Positions 19,399 to 27,784 of a DNA stretch of 64,000 nucleotides are shown here, piece after piece. A program made the translations under genes and the position numbers. Source of the DNA: SZUA-36 sp963727635. Lineage in GTDB: Bacteria; Pseudomonadota; Gammaproteobacteria; Xanthomonadales; SZUA-36. Numbering within the stretch: the stretch's first letter is position 1; each line of letters opens with the position of its first letter. The DNA lies in assembly GCA_963727635.1 (NCBI GenBank), contig CAVSHP010000019.1, positions 1-64,000 of the forward strand. The letters run 5' to 3'. The notes under the pieces are model-generated. The model was not told where the DNA came from. It was given only the letters and a program-made list of their open reading frames with translations, and did not search any database.

Positions 19399-20286
19399 TC
19401 AATTTGCCTTGTCGGCTGCCGCAAACCGTAGCAACAGCAATTCTCTGCTCCTTGCGTGCAGCCAGGAAACAACATCTGCCCGCTCAGGAATAACAGCGAA
19501 CGATTTCAACGCCCGGATTGGTCGCGTACCTGGCGATCCGCTTGTATATCTCACCCTCGAACGCCCTGGAAGAAAATATGACGGCGTCGACCTGGCCGCT
19601 TTCCAGCAAGGACTCGTCTGAATCGTCCACCTGAGGAATTTATTGCCGAGTTTGGGATCGCTCATCAAGTATCGCCGATATGTTCTCCGACATATCGAAC
19701 AGGTCCATAAGATACAGGGTATGAACACCGGCACCGTAAATGGCGATTTTTTTACCTTGGCCCTTCCAGCGTGAAATTGTGAAGTCCGGCCACTCCGGGA
19801 GTTGTTCTTTTTTCGAGAAACCTTGCCGTTCTGGAAATCCTCAATATTGCCTGACTCGGCGGGATTTTCCCGACGCCTCCAGCCCTGTCAGCTTCCAGCC
19901 GTTTGATCCCAGGGCAAGAAGAAACTGCCTGTTAGAACAACTTACTTCCAGAAGCGCGCCATTGTTAATTTCGTTAAAATATTTTTTATAGAATACTCGC
20001 CGGGCTTTTTGCCTGGTGTCATGGGATGCATCCGGACCCGGGTCATGGTAGACGGAGCCTGACGCTTCGATATTCTCCTCATAGTGCCTCATCAACAGTT
20101 CGAGCCTGGGTCGCGGATTCTGGAACAGGAATCCACAATCCTTGCATACTACGAATGATGTCTGGATACGTCCGAGGGTATAGCCGGTCTCCTGATGGCA
20201 TTGATAAACCGTCTCGTATTCAATGCATGCGCAAACAGGACATTTTATCGTCTCGAATTCTCGGCATTTCCATGGTTCCTTGCTCA
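19399..20286 (-). CDS. Zinc-ribbon C-methyltransferase-like protein with shortened SAM region
   Basis: It starts MSKEPWKCREFETIKCPVCA with a Cys4 ribbon completed by VVCKDCGFLFQNPRPRLELL, as in NDP-sugar C-methyltransferases. Then come KARRVFYKKYFNEINNGALL and LEVSCSNRQFLLALGSNGWKL, a weak SAM motif I. The rest of the methyltransferase fold is absent: about 40 residues later the C-terminal domain begins with KKIAIYGAGVHTLYLMDLF. One-base corrections in the A4 run near 19870 and the A6 run near 19817 restore NPAESGNIEDFQNGKVSRKK. Further shifts lie near 19665. The end SELLLLRFAAADKAN-type frame stops one base before the next ATG. It may have lost methyl transfer and kept a binding role. Confidence 0.55.
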
Positions 20287-21243
20287 TTAGTCTCAACCAC
20301 AGATCTACCTGCTCGAGCTTTCTTGCGATGAGAACAACTTCCCGACCAAGCCCAATATTTGCCAGACTCTGATACAAGTGCCGCTTGATTTCAGCCATGC
20401 CCGCTCTTGAAAGGTTCAATTCCAGCATCTTTCGCTTGCCATGGCAGGCACGCCCCAGCTCATCATTGCCGATGTAGTTATCCCCCATCAGCAAGAACAT
20501 ATCGATCGGGAAAGTGGCTTCTTTATGTATCACCTCAAACCCGCATCGCTCCAGAAGTTTTTGAAGTGAACTGAAGTTGAAATAATTGATGTGGTGCGGT
20601 GGGGCGACCCACCAAGGATTGAATTCCAGATGGTCACGTGCCACCAGCTGGAACGGGTTAAAATCATTGGGAACCACAACACAGAGCAAGCCGCCGTCAT
20701 CCAGCTGTCCATGCGCCAGGGCCAGCAAGGCTGCCGGGTCAGGAATATGCTCCAGCACCAGGCTCATGTTGATGGCATCGAAAGTACCCAGACCCGGAAG
20801 CTGTGGTCTGTTGAAAAGTAACCCTGCGCAACATCCAGCCCCAGGCCCCGGCTGTGCTCTACTGCCTGCAACGACGGCTCGATTCCCTTGACCTGCCAGC
20901 CACGGTTTTGTCCATTGAGCAGAAAGAAACCCAGGTCCCGAACCAATGTCCAGCAATCGCCTTTTGCCGGGCGGAAGGTGCTGCTCCAGCGTCTCGATAG
21001 CGCTCGGCATAGGTCATGTTCCACCAGTCAATATCCTCGCGATACCGTTCCAGATAGAGCGGCTTTTCTTGCGTGTAGTAGTCATGCTGGTATGTCTTTT
21101 CCAGTTCCTCTTCAGTCGGAATGGGACAATATGCTTGAAACCGCAAAGCTGCGCAATCAATCACGTCAAAGCCATTGTGCCGACGCCACGATCGCGCCTT
21201 CATGCTGCTGCCACTTTTTTGTTGATGTGCGTTTATTAGTCAT
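20287..21243 (-). CDS. Class I SAM-dependent methyltransferase of the glycan operon, frame-shifted
   Basis: Starts at an ATG preceded by AAGGA (MTNKRTSTKKWQQHE). It then reads NGFDVIDCAALRFQAYCPIP, TEEELEKTYQHDYYTQEKPL and EDIDWWNMTYAERYRDAGA, SAM motif I RLLDIGSGPGFLL, and FDAINMSLVLEHIPDPAALL. These are followed by DGGLLCVVVPNDFNPFQLVA, PHHINYFNFSSLQKLLERCG and LANIGLGREVVLIARKLE. Shifts lie near 21180, 20960 and 20880. No stop separates it from the next protein in the current sequence; they read as one chain near 20290, so either the stop is lost through an indel or the two are fused. It likely methylates an NDP-sugar or glycan. Confidence 0.7.
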
Positions 21244-21311
21244 TTCCTTGATTCTCTGGATGGAAGTTGAAAGCCTGTGCACCAGGATTGGCGGTTAAAT
21301 CGTCTGCCGGG

Positions 21312-22016
21312 CTATCTGGAGCTCGCACGCAATGACTCGAACATCAACTCGGCACGCTGCCAGTCCTCGATCGTGTCGATATCCTGGACTTGATGTCTGG
21401 GAAGAACCAATGGCGTGGCCGCAGACTGAAAATGCGGACACCTGATTCAGAACGGCATCGGTTCTTGCCCAGTAAAACTGGCCGGCATCATGATAGGCAG
21501 GCTCCAGATCCTGCGAGCGCGTTGAGAAATGTTCCGGCTGGAACATTGCGACCCTTCCGTTCTCATCGATCCTGATCGCGCGTTGTATCGGAAAGGGAAG
21601 CTTGTCACCGTGAACACGATCCGGGCATCGCTTTCCCGTAATAACGCCAATCCCTTGACCAGGTCAGCGGATGTGATGAAATGGGGCGGTGGCATAAATG
21701 GTGCAGACGAATTCGACGGTCCCTAGATTACTTATGGCCCATTCGACCGCATGCTTGACTACTGCGCCAGTGCCCGCGTAATCATCAGACAACTCGGCTG
21801 GCCGCATGAACGGCACTTCTGCACCCCACTGCTTGGACACTTCAGCGATCTCGGCATCATCGGTGGATACAATGATGTGGTCGAACAGCCCGGATGTTTT
21901 GCGGCCTCGATAGACCAGGCAATCATGGGTTTCCCACAAAAGTCCTTGATATTTTTGCGGGGAATACGTTTGCTTCCGCCCCTCGCCGGTATGACAGCAA
22001 TCGCATAGTGACTCAT
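21312..22016 (-). CDS. pseF: Acylneuraminate/pseudaminate cytidylyltransferase (PseF), frame-shifted
   Basis: Activates a nonulosonic acid as its CMP derivative. Reads MSHYAIAVIPARGGSKRIPR, KNIKDFCGKPMIAWSIEAAK, then after a shift near 21900 LFDHIIVSTDDAEIAEVSKQ and EVPFMRPAELSDDYAGTGAV. After further shifts it reads FVCTIYATAPF, ITSADLVKGLALLRESDARI, FSTRSQDLEPAYHDAGQFYW and the end VLPRHQVQDIDTIEDWQRAE. The corrected length of about 234 residues is normal. Its ATG overlaps the stop of the O-methyltransferase gene (ATGA). It is the only full-length pseF in the window because the one at 7196-7387 is truncated; the two N-termini are close but not identical. Confidence 0.8.
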
Positions 22017-23068
22017 GACTTACTTCTCAGCAGGAGGAGTTCTGAGTGGTAGCCATCCACAGTCCTATATCCAAACGGCAGAACATTACGTTCTACTAGC
22101 TGGTATCCAGGCAACATCTCCAGGTAGTCGTCAGACATTATCGGCGTATCCACGCCAACTCTGCTATTGCCTTTTCTAATTTGCTTGCCTTCTCGCATAT
22201 TGCGCAACAGAGCCCAGCGTGCGTCCAGACGAGCGACATGACTGAGGTAGTTTTTTACGACATGCGGCTCCATTTCCTGGAAAGAAATGAAGTTTACAAA
22301 CAGGTCCACATTGCCTTGCAGCTTTTCAATCTGCCAAGCGCAAAAAACGCTGGCTTGCGGCAGCTGGTTGATATCTATGGTCAACTGGTCGCGGGTTTGC
22401 GTATAGTTTGCCACATTAGCATTTCCCAATACTTCACTTAGATAATGCTGGGCCACAAAGCTTGTTGGGGGAATGTCAATATCAATATAACGCAGACCGT
22501 CGATACCCGCTTGGGACAGCACCTCTCCCAGCGTCCCGAAGCCGCCGCCAATTTCCAGCACAGTGCGCGGCACCTCTCCACCCAAATGTTTCTTCAGCAA
22601 GGCCAACCCAAGTAAATAATTGAGCGAAGATCGGCTGAATCGACGGCCATCAAATTCGAAATGCTCCACCGGATTGCCGACCGTACTTTCAGAAAAGGTG
22701 TGCAGGTGTGGCAGACTGTCAGGATCATCCGCCGCCAGCAGCACACGGTAGTCGGCCAGCGCTGACATCTCACCTTTCAGGAACTGATCAAGCGCGAGCT
22801 GAGATTTGAACTCCTGAGGAAACTCGCATTGAAGCCAGTCACGAAGCCCACGTGACTGTTCCTCAGAGAAGCCACCACCAGGCATGCCATAGGTAGGCAC
22901 GAAGAAACCAAGTGCACTCGGCAATGAGCGAAAATGCTCGACAGCGTGCATACAAATCTCGGTGACGATGCGAGATGAAGCTTCCCCCCAGAAGGCAGTG
23001 GGTTGATACAGTTCACTCTGCGCCTTCATGTCCTCTCGTGCCAGGCTCAACTGTTGGTAGTCATACAT
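22013..23068 (-). CDS. Putative sugar O-methyltransferase
   Basis: An intact 351-residue protein resembling the putative sugar O-methyltransferase family found in O-antigen and flagellar glycan loci. Features are a long N-terminal region (FWGEASSRIVTEICMHAVEH, FFVPTYGMPGG), GNPVEHFEFDGRRFSRSSLN YLLGL, the SAM site TVLEIGGGFGTLGEVLSQAG, YIDIDIPPTSFVAQHYLSEV, and the C-terminal FGYRTVDGYHSELLLLRSK. The start overlaps the end of the pseC remnant by 22 bp and the stop overlaps the pseF start, so it is translationally coupled on both sides. The methylated hydroxyl is unknown. Confidence 0.75.
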   Translation of the reverse strand: MYDYQQLSLAREDMKAQSELYQPTAFWGEASSRIVTEICMHAVEHFRSLPSALGFFVPTYGMPGGGFSEEQSRGLRDWLQCEFPQEFKSQLALDQFLKGEMSALADYRVLLAADDPDSLPHLHTFSESTVGNPVEHFEFDGRRFSRSSLNYLLGLALLKKHLGGEVPRTVLEIGGGFGTLGEVLSQAGIDGLRYIDIDIPPTSFVAQHYLSEVLGNANVANYTQTRDQLTIDINQLPQASVFCAWQIEKLQGNVDLFVNFISFQEMEPHVVKNYLSHVARLDARWALLRNMREGKQIRKGNSRVGVDTPIMSDDYLEMLPGYQLVERNVLPFGYRTVDGYHSELLLLRSKS

Positions 23069-23595
23069 AGATTAATATGTTCCAGTGAATGGTAATCATC
23101 AACTAGGAAGTAAAGTGCCAAGTTGACTGATTCAATGACATGATTCTGCTCATCCTCGGCTAACTTTGGATATATCGGCAAACTTATTGCCTCGGAATTG
23201 TAGCGTTCCACCTCCGGAAATTCCGCTGACGTAAATCCCATCCGCGCATAATAAGGCTGTCGGTAGACAAGGGTGTAATGAAGGTTGACATCGATCCCGG
23301 CAGTCCGCAATGCCTCGAACACCTCCCTGTGAGTCTTGCGAATTTCACCGGGTTTCACCCGGATCACATACAGGTGCAGGCCAGAATAGCCGTCCGGATG
23401 CTGCCGGAGGGTGACCAGTGGCAGATATTGGAGCGCTTCGTTGTAACGCGAGGAGATGACGTGGCGTCGTGCGACGAATTCATCGAGCCGCTGCAACTGA
23501 CTTATGCCAAGTGCAGCCTGGAGGTCGCTCAGGCGGTAATTGAAACCCAGTTCGAGCTGCTGATAATACATGTATAAGAAGAATAAACGATACAT
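23047..23595 (-). pseudogene. pseC: PseC aminotransferase, C-terminal remnant
   Basis: Only the last 175 residues or so of a PseC-type transaminase are present: YYQQLELGFNYRLSDLQAAL, then RLDEFVARRHVISSRYNEAL, HLYVIRVKPGEIRKTHREVF and VNLHYTLVYRQPYYARMGFT. The cofactor lysine half is gone. The homology starts at YYQQ; just upstream comes unrelated sequence, so the truncation is sharp. It aligns with the intact PseC at 7384-8550 but differs at many positions, so it is an old paralogue rather than a recent copy. It suggests that a whole second pseB-pseC pair once headed this operon. Confidence 0.82.
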
Positions 23596-23919
23596 TTCCT
23601 AAAATCCAATGGTATTGGATAGCCGTTCACACAGGTAGTACGGGTATCGAGTTCGCTGTCGCCACCGCATTTTGCTCAATTTTGGTGACCTTGCCGAAAA
23701 ATCCGCCCCCAATTCCGACACTTTCCAGCCAATTCCAGTCGTCAGACTATCCGATGCCCTGCCGCTTCCGTCAGAGTCGCAGCCACTTGAGCACAGTGGT
23801 AGGTTTGCCGAGTGTCAGCTGAACAACCCAGCTTGCGGCGGTGCCCGGCTCTCGGGCAACCGGACGGGTTCGGCTGATAGTGCTTTGCCCAACAGGTGAG
23901 AGCAAGGCTCAGGCCTGCA
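23596..23919. other. Intergenic stretch with no recognisable gene
   Basis: About 320 bp between the pseC remnant and an antitoxin-like remnant. Neither strand gives a translation that resembles a known family. It probably holds rearranged debris; the promoter that now serves the leftward operon would lie here, but none could be picked. Confidence 0.4.
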
Positions 23920-24330
23920 TTATTGCATTAATGTATCGATCCAACCTGTCTCGTAGCTGTTCTGAATATCTTCATAGCAGGTTGCTGACAACTGAGAATT
24001 ATTTAAAGGACTGCTTCTTTTAGAAAACAGCACCGGATCGATACCAAAACAATCGGACAGCGCTTTGATATGTATTTTGCCCAGTCGCCTTTCTCCGGAA
24101 AGCACACGTAACACCATTGACCTGGAACCGATATCCGCCACGTCTGCCGTATCCGGATTACACTGATCACCAACAAACGCGCATAGCCAGGCCCGCGGGC
24201 TGAGTCATCGCTTTGGCTTCATAGTCCGCCAACATCTTGCCCTTGTTTTCGTAAGCCTCGATTGCGTTCACAAGGGTCGGAGTCAATTTAACTACCTCTG
24301 GTGTGACCCGCTCAATCGTTGCTGTTTAAT
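23920..24330 (-). pseudogene. HigA-like HTH antitoxin remnant
   Basis: The minus strand gives VTPEVVKLTPTLVNAIEAYE, then after a loss of frame ADVADIGSRSMVLRVLSGER, RLGKIHIKALSDCFGIDPVL. The pattern matches the XRE-type antitoxins partnered with HigB toxins (a short LxxAIEAYE N-terminus, then a helix-turn-helix with GSRSxVxxVLSGxR). The two halves are out of frame near 24170 and no toxin gene is adjacent. Either a broken orphan antitoxin or an intact one with an indel. Confidence 0.55.
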
Positions 24331-24337
24331 TTAACTC

Positions 24338-24717
24338 TTACCCCTGCTCATTAAAATCAGGTTTTACCACGACAGCCTCGATCAGACTGACACGTTCCTC
24401 ATCAAGATTGCGATGCAGATTGTAGGCCTTGGTCAGGATATCGTTTCCAACCAGCAGATGCACACCCAGTTCCGGCAGGTCCGGCTCGCCCATGGGTTCC
24501 GTCATATGCGCAAATGCCTTCTGCGCGAGATCGGTCTTGTCATTCCAGACTTCAATATCAAAACCGGCGGAGGTTGTGACATCGCGGAATGAATCCGGCG
24601 TCACCAGAAAACTCATCGAACTGTCCTGCGCCCACGGCACCGGAAAATGAACCGGTGTGTTTTTATTGCCACACACCTCATACAAAACAGCGCGCCCACC
24701 GGGTTTGAGCGCACTGG
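24338..24717 (-). pseudogene. Class I methyltransferase, C-terminal fragment
   Basis: Reads ALKPGGRAVLYEVCGNKNTP, HFPVPWAQDSSMSFLVTPDS, then FRDVTTSAGFDIEVWNDKTD. This is the post-motif end of a UbiE-like SAM methyltransferase. The SAM-binding half is missing; homology stops at about 24717 where the ~46-bp repeat shared with 3134-3180 begins. About 115 residues remain. Not functional as it stands. Confidence 0.65.
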
Positions 24718-24768
24718 AATCATGTCGTTACAACCTCAACATAGCGGTCAACTGCGGTTTCCAGGATC
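24718..24768 (+). repeat. Copy 2 of the ~46-bp repeat (first copy at 3134-3180)
   Basis: Plus strand: AATCATGTCGTTACAACC, TCAACATAGCGGTCAACTG, CGGTTTCCAGGAT. It matches the complement of 3134-3180 almost base for base, and its last 19 bases CAACTGCGGTTTCCAGGAT also occur at 3763-3781. It cuts off the methyltransferase fragment on its left. Confidence 0.65.
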
Positions 24769-24808
24769 AACTGAGACGATTTTCCCCGAAAATGGGTCGC
24801 ATGGCTTA

Positions 24809-25043
24809 GCCCGCATTTCTCACCAGGGGGCGAGATGATCACGCAGAGCTTTGGACTGATGAAATACATCCCTGTATTTCACCCCTTCGGGGTCGCTTTG
24901 CGGTCCAAATCCGTTCCAGACGTATTTGTCACAAAGAATATTGCGATGGAGTGGAATAGGAGTGTGTATTTCCGACTGAGCAAAAATCTTTGTGGATTCA
25001 ATGATCAAGTGATGACTTGTTCATCTGGTGAGAAATGCGGGCT
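24809..25043. mobile_element. 235-bp element with 19-bp perfect terminal inverted repeats
   Basis: Ends are AGCCCGCATTTCTCACCAG (24809-24827) and its exact complement CTGGTGAGAAATGCGGGCT (25025-25043). The interior codes for no known protein; a 62-residue frame on the minus strand has no resemblance I recognise. It also holds short hairpins (GAAATAC-GTATTTC; CCCCTTCGGGG). Size and perfect ends fit a MITE, a transposase-free derivative of an insertion sequence. No clear target duplication was found, and the parent family is not assigned. Confidence 0.62.
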
Positions 25044-25047
25044 ACAC

Positions 25048-25086
25048 AAAAAACCGCGGTTGGAGCTTTCCAACCGCGGTTTTTTA
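25048..25086. terminator. Bidirectional intrinsic terminator
   Basis: AAAAAACCGCGGTTGGA, a 4-base loop, then TCCAACCGCGGTTTTTT: a perfect GC-rich stem with A-run before and T-run after, so it works on both strands. It lies about 37 bp past the stop of the DUF1254 gene at 25123 and should end that leftward transcript. Confidence 0.88.
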
Positions 25087-25122
25087 CTGATGTGCTTCGG
25101 AAACGATTGCCGACCTTATTGT

Positions 25123-26631
25123 CTATTTCACCAGTTCAATATCGCCCGGACGCCAGGTCTTGTTGATCCAGGGCTCGAGCGGGCCGTACATGCGCAGGAT
25201 CGCGAACCAGCTCTTGCCCTTGTTGGTTTGCAGCCAGTTGCCTTCCTTGCCCTGCGGCGCTTCCGGTGCGAAATAAACGTCGTATGAACCATCCGCATTC
25301 TTCTTAAACCCCTTGGTCTGGCTGCCAACGGTGGGGAACAACTGACTGGTTTGCAATTGGGTGCGCGTTTGGGTGTCGTAAAGCGTGACGGCCCAGAAGT
25401 TGTTCACCGGTACGTCAGGTGGCAAATGCAGCTTGTAGGTCTTCGAACCGTCGAATGGTTGATCGTCACTGTCCAGCATGGCCAGTGCGTAATCGGAGCC
25501 TGCTCCGGCATGCGTCACCGCCATTGCAGGGGTTACGCCCCCAGCGTTGTAGTAGAAGAACACTCTCGCATCGAGATTCATCACACCGTCTGCTTCGAAC
25601 GACGTGTTTTTGTTCGCATAGGCCATCATCCAGTTGCTCTTCGAATCGGGATAGATTTTCACCCCGGAGATGCGTGGGTCATAGGTGATGGAACGGCCGG
25701 CAGCATTTCCCAGCGTCGCGGCTTCGGTCAGTATCTTCTTCATCCGCTCATCGGGGTTGAATGGCTGGCCTTTAACAATGCCGATGGCGGCCATGTATCC
25801 GCGCACCTCCGGCCCGACCGCATCAATTGGCTCCTCCTGAACGATCGTGTTCAAAATCTCGAAGTACTCCAACGTACTGGGAAAGATGGTGCTGAACGAC
25901 CTGCCGGACATGTTGACGAGTTCCGTGGGCGCTGGATTAGCAGCATCTTTCAATGGATAGATTTTAAGCCCGGATTTAAAGTTATCGACTGCAGCCGTGA
26001 GACCATCCTTGATAGAACCACGTAAAAAGAGGAAATTCTTGTTGGTGCTGGGCTTGAGCAGAAAATACCCTTCCGGTATTTCACCCTCATAGCCAGGCGG
26101 GATGACAAGGTATTTTCCGCCCTTGCCCCTGTCTGGCCCGGTGACGCCCATGTTGCCGACAAAACGCTGCCAGGCATCATCGAGAAAGCCCAGCATGCCG
26201 GGCGGGATTTCGATCACGGTGGGGCCATCATTAGCCAGGTCCGTGGGCGCATAGGCATACATGGTCGAGGTGTTGGAGGTAATGACCGGCGTCCGGGAAT
26301 CCATCAGTTGTTCCCAGATGGCAATCTTGTTGGGCGCATCTGCGCCTTGTTGGGCCATACCCAGGAGTACCGCATAGATCGATACGGCGCCGACGTTATC
26401 CAGATACACCCCGAGCGCACGCGAGCGGTCCAGGTAGTCATAAACCAGGTCGTTGGTGTTGCCGACTGGTACGCCGTCAAAATATTTCAGCTCACCGGCG
26501 ACCGTCTGGATTTTGTCCGGTATCGACGCTGCTTTGGTTTTCGCGGCTTCCCGGGCGCTGTCGGCATCTGCCCAGGCACTGCTGACGCAGAGTGCAACGG
26601 TAACGGCCAGAGTAATCATTCGGGTTTTCAT
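25123..26631 (-). CDS. Exported DUF1254/DUF1214 protein (paralogue 1)
   Basis: A 502-residue protein with a Sec signal peptide (MKTRMITLAVTVALCVSSAWA). The DUF1254 part contains SNTSTMYAYAPTDLANDGPT and PGMLGFLDDAWQRFVGNMGV; the DUF1214 part contains YKLHLPPDVPVNNFWAVTLY and GNWLQTNKGKSWFAILRMYG PLEPW near the end. The family is widespread in proteobacteria with no settled biochemical function. AAGGA precedes the ATG. It is the last of four family members in a row and is followed by a strong terminator. It is closest in sequence to the paralogue at 29377-30891 (both contain MRMYGPLEPWINKTWRPG-type ends). Confidence 0.85.
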   Translation of the reverse strand: MKTRMITLAVTVALCVSSAWADADSAREAAKTKAASIPDKIQTVAGELKYFDGVPVGNTNDLVYDYLDRSRALGVYLDNVGAVSIYAVLLGMAQQGADAPNKIAIWEQLMDSRTPVITSNTSTMYAYAPTDLANDGPTVIEIPPGMLGFLDDAWQRFVGNMGVTGPDRGKGGKYLVIPPGYEGEIPEGYFLLKPSTNKNFLFLRGSIKDGLTAAVDNFKSGLKIYPLKDAANPAPTELVNMSGRSFSTIFPSTLEYFEILNTIVQEEPIDAVGPEVRGYMAAIGIVKGQPFNPDERMKKILTEAATLGNAAGRSITYDPRISGVKIYPDSKSNWMMAYANKNTSFEADGVMNLDARVFFYYNAGGVTPAMAVTHAGAGSDYALAMLDSDDQPFDGSKTYKLHLPPDVPVNNFWAVTLYDTQTRTQLQTSQLFPTVGSQTKGFKKNADGSYDVYFAPEAPQGKEGNWLQTNKGKSWFAILRMYGPLEPWINKTWRPGDIELVK

Positions 26632-26730
26632 ATTTCAATCCTTCTGCGGTGGCTACATATGGTAGTCGGTTCTGCTATGTGACTATAAATTGACAATGCA
26701 ATGGTGTTCTTTATGCATTGGCTGGATACT

Positions 26731-27756
26731 TCAGCTCCTGGGTTTCGGCGGCCCCGGAAATGTCCATTTGCCATCGATAATCGACTGGCTCGGCTCATAC
26801 ATACGAACAGCGTAGTTCCAGCCGTCCATTATGGGCAGGCAGTTTTCCGTGCTTGTCGAGCAACCTCCAAAGCGTATTGTATATGAGCCATCACTGTTCG
26901 GCCTGGCCGTCAGATTATTGAGGCTGTAGGCATTAAGATCGTTTTGCTGGAAGTAGCCCTTTGCATTGTAGAGGCTGATGGACCAGAAACCTTTAACCGG
27001 GACATCCTTAACCGTGAGCTCGTATTCACCTACCGGCAAATCGGGCTGTACGTTTATATACTGAGCGGCATTGTCCGGCAGGCCACCCCATGCAGATGCC
27101 GTGCCTATCATGAAGTGAACAGGATTCACCTCGGCCCTGGAGCCAAAGGTTTCGGTATACCGTTTCAACCCCTTTGCCAGGTCAAGAATTGCTCCCAGTG
27201 TCGCTTTGTAGCTGGCTTTGTCGTAGTCCGGCAAAACGAATGCTTGTTCAGAGCCTGCGGTGATTTTGATCTGGTCCTGAAGTTTGTGGGCAATGGTCAG
27301 GTCTTTAGCATCCTCCGGATTAGCAAGCGTGCGAACGACTATGCCAACGAACGGCGTATCAAATTTCTCCACCGTTAACTTGTAGGAACCGCCGCCGTAA
27401 AAAACTTCATTCACATAGCCGTCGTTGTTGATAATCATCAACGACATGTAGCGTTTACCGGCATCAGGCAGAGTGACGGTTGCGCCCCTGGAAATATTGA
27501 CCACGCCCATGCTGTACAGGGTGTCCCGATTCATTCGAATGATGTTTTGCTTGTCGATCGGGGTGGGCGCACGGTTGCTGTGCAACTTGTTGACCCCACC
27601 CGCCTGCTTGATGATTCCGGCGAATTCAAAATCCGTCTGCGCCTTATCGAAATTATCAACATTGACTGCGATAGCGGTTCCAGCTGATACAGCCAGGGGT
27701 ACAGTCGCCAGAACAGCAGAAAGTACAATTGCAAGACAATTATATCGGTGATTCAA
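26731..27756 (-). CDS. Exported short DUF1254/DUF1214 protein (paralogue 2)
   Basis: A 341-residue protein with a signal peptide (CLAIVLSAVLATVPLAVSAG). Shorter than its neighbours: it lacks the long N-terminal region and has RMNRDTLYSMGVVNISRGAT, KRYMSLMIINNDGYVNEVFY, NPVHFMIGTASAWGGLPDNA, VPVKGFWSISLYNAKGYFQQ and the C-terminal MDGWNYAVRMYEPSQSI. The start is a TTG with AGGAG nine bases upstream; no nearer ATG keeps the signal peptide. Same strand as the other three paralogues. Function unknown. Confidence 0.82.
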   Translation of the reverse strand: MNHRYNCLAIVLSAVLATVPLAVSAGTAIAVNVDNFDKAQTDFEFAGIIKQAGGVNKLHSNRAPTPIDKQNIIRMNRDTLYSMGVVNISRGATVTLPDAGKRYMSLMIINNDGYVNEVFYGGGSYKLTVEKFDTPFVGIVVRTLANPEDAKDLTIAHKLQDQIKITAGSEQAFVLPDYDKASYKATLGAILDLAKGLKRYTETFGSRAEVNPVHFMIGTASAWGGLPDNAAQYINVQPDLPVGEYELTVKDVPVKGFWSISLYNAKGYFQQNDLNAYSLNNLTARPNSDGSYTIRFGGCSTSTENCLPIMDGWNYAVRMYEPSQSIIDGKWTFPGPPKPRS

Positions 27757-27784
27757 TTCAAATTTCTCCTGGTAAATTTTTAAC

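Noticed and set aside
24820..25008. 62-codon minus-strand frame inside the 235-bp element
   Set aside because: No resemblance to a transposase and no ribosome site; the element is better read as non-coding.
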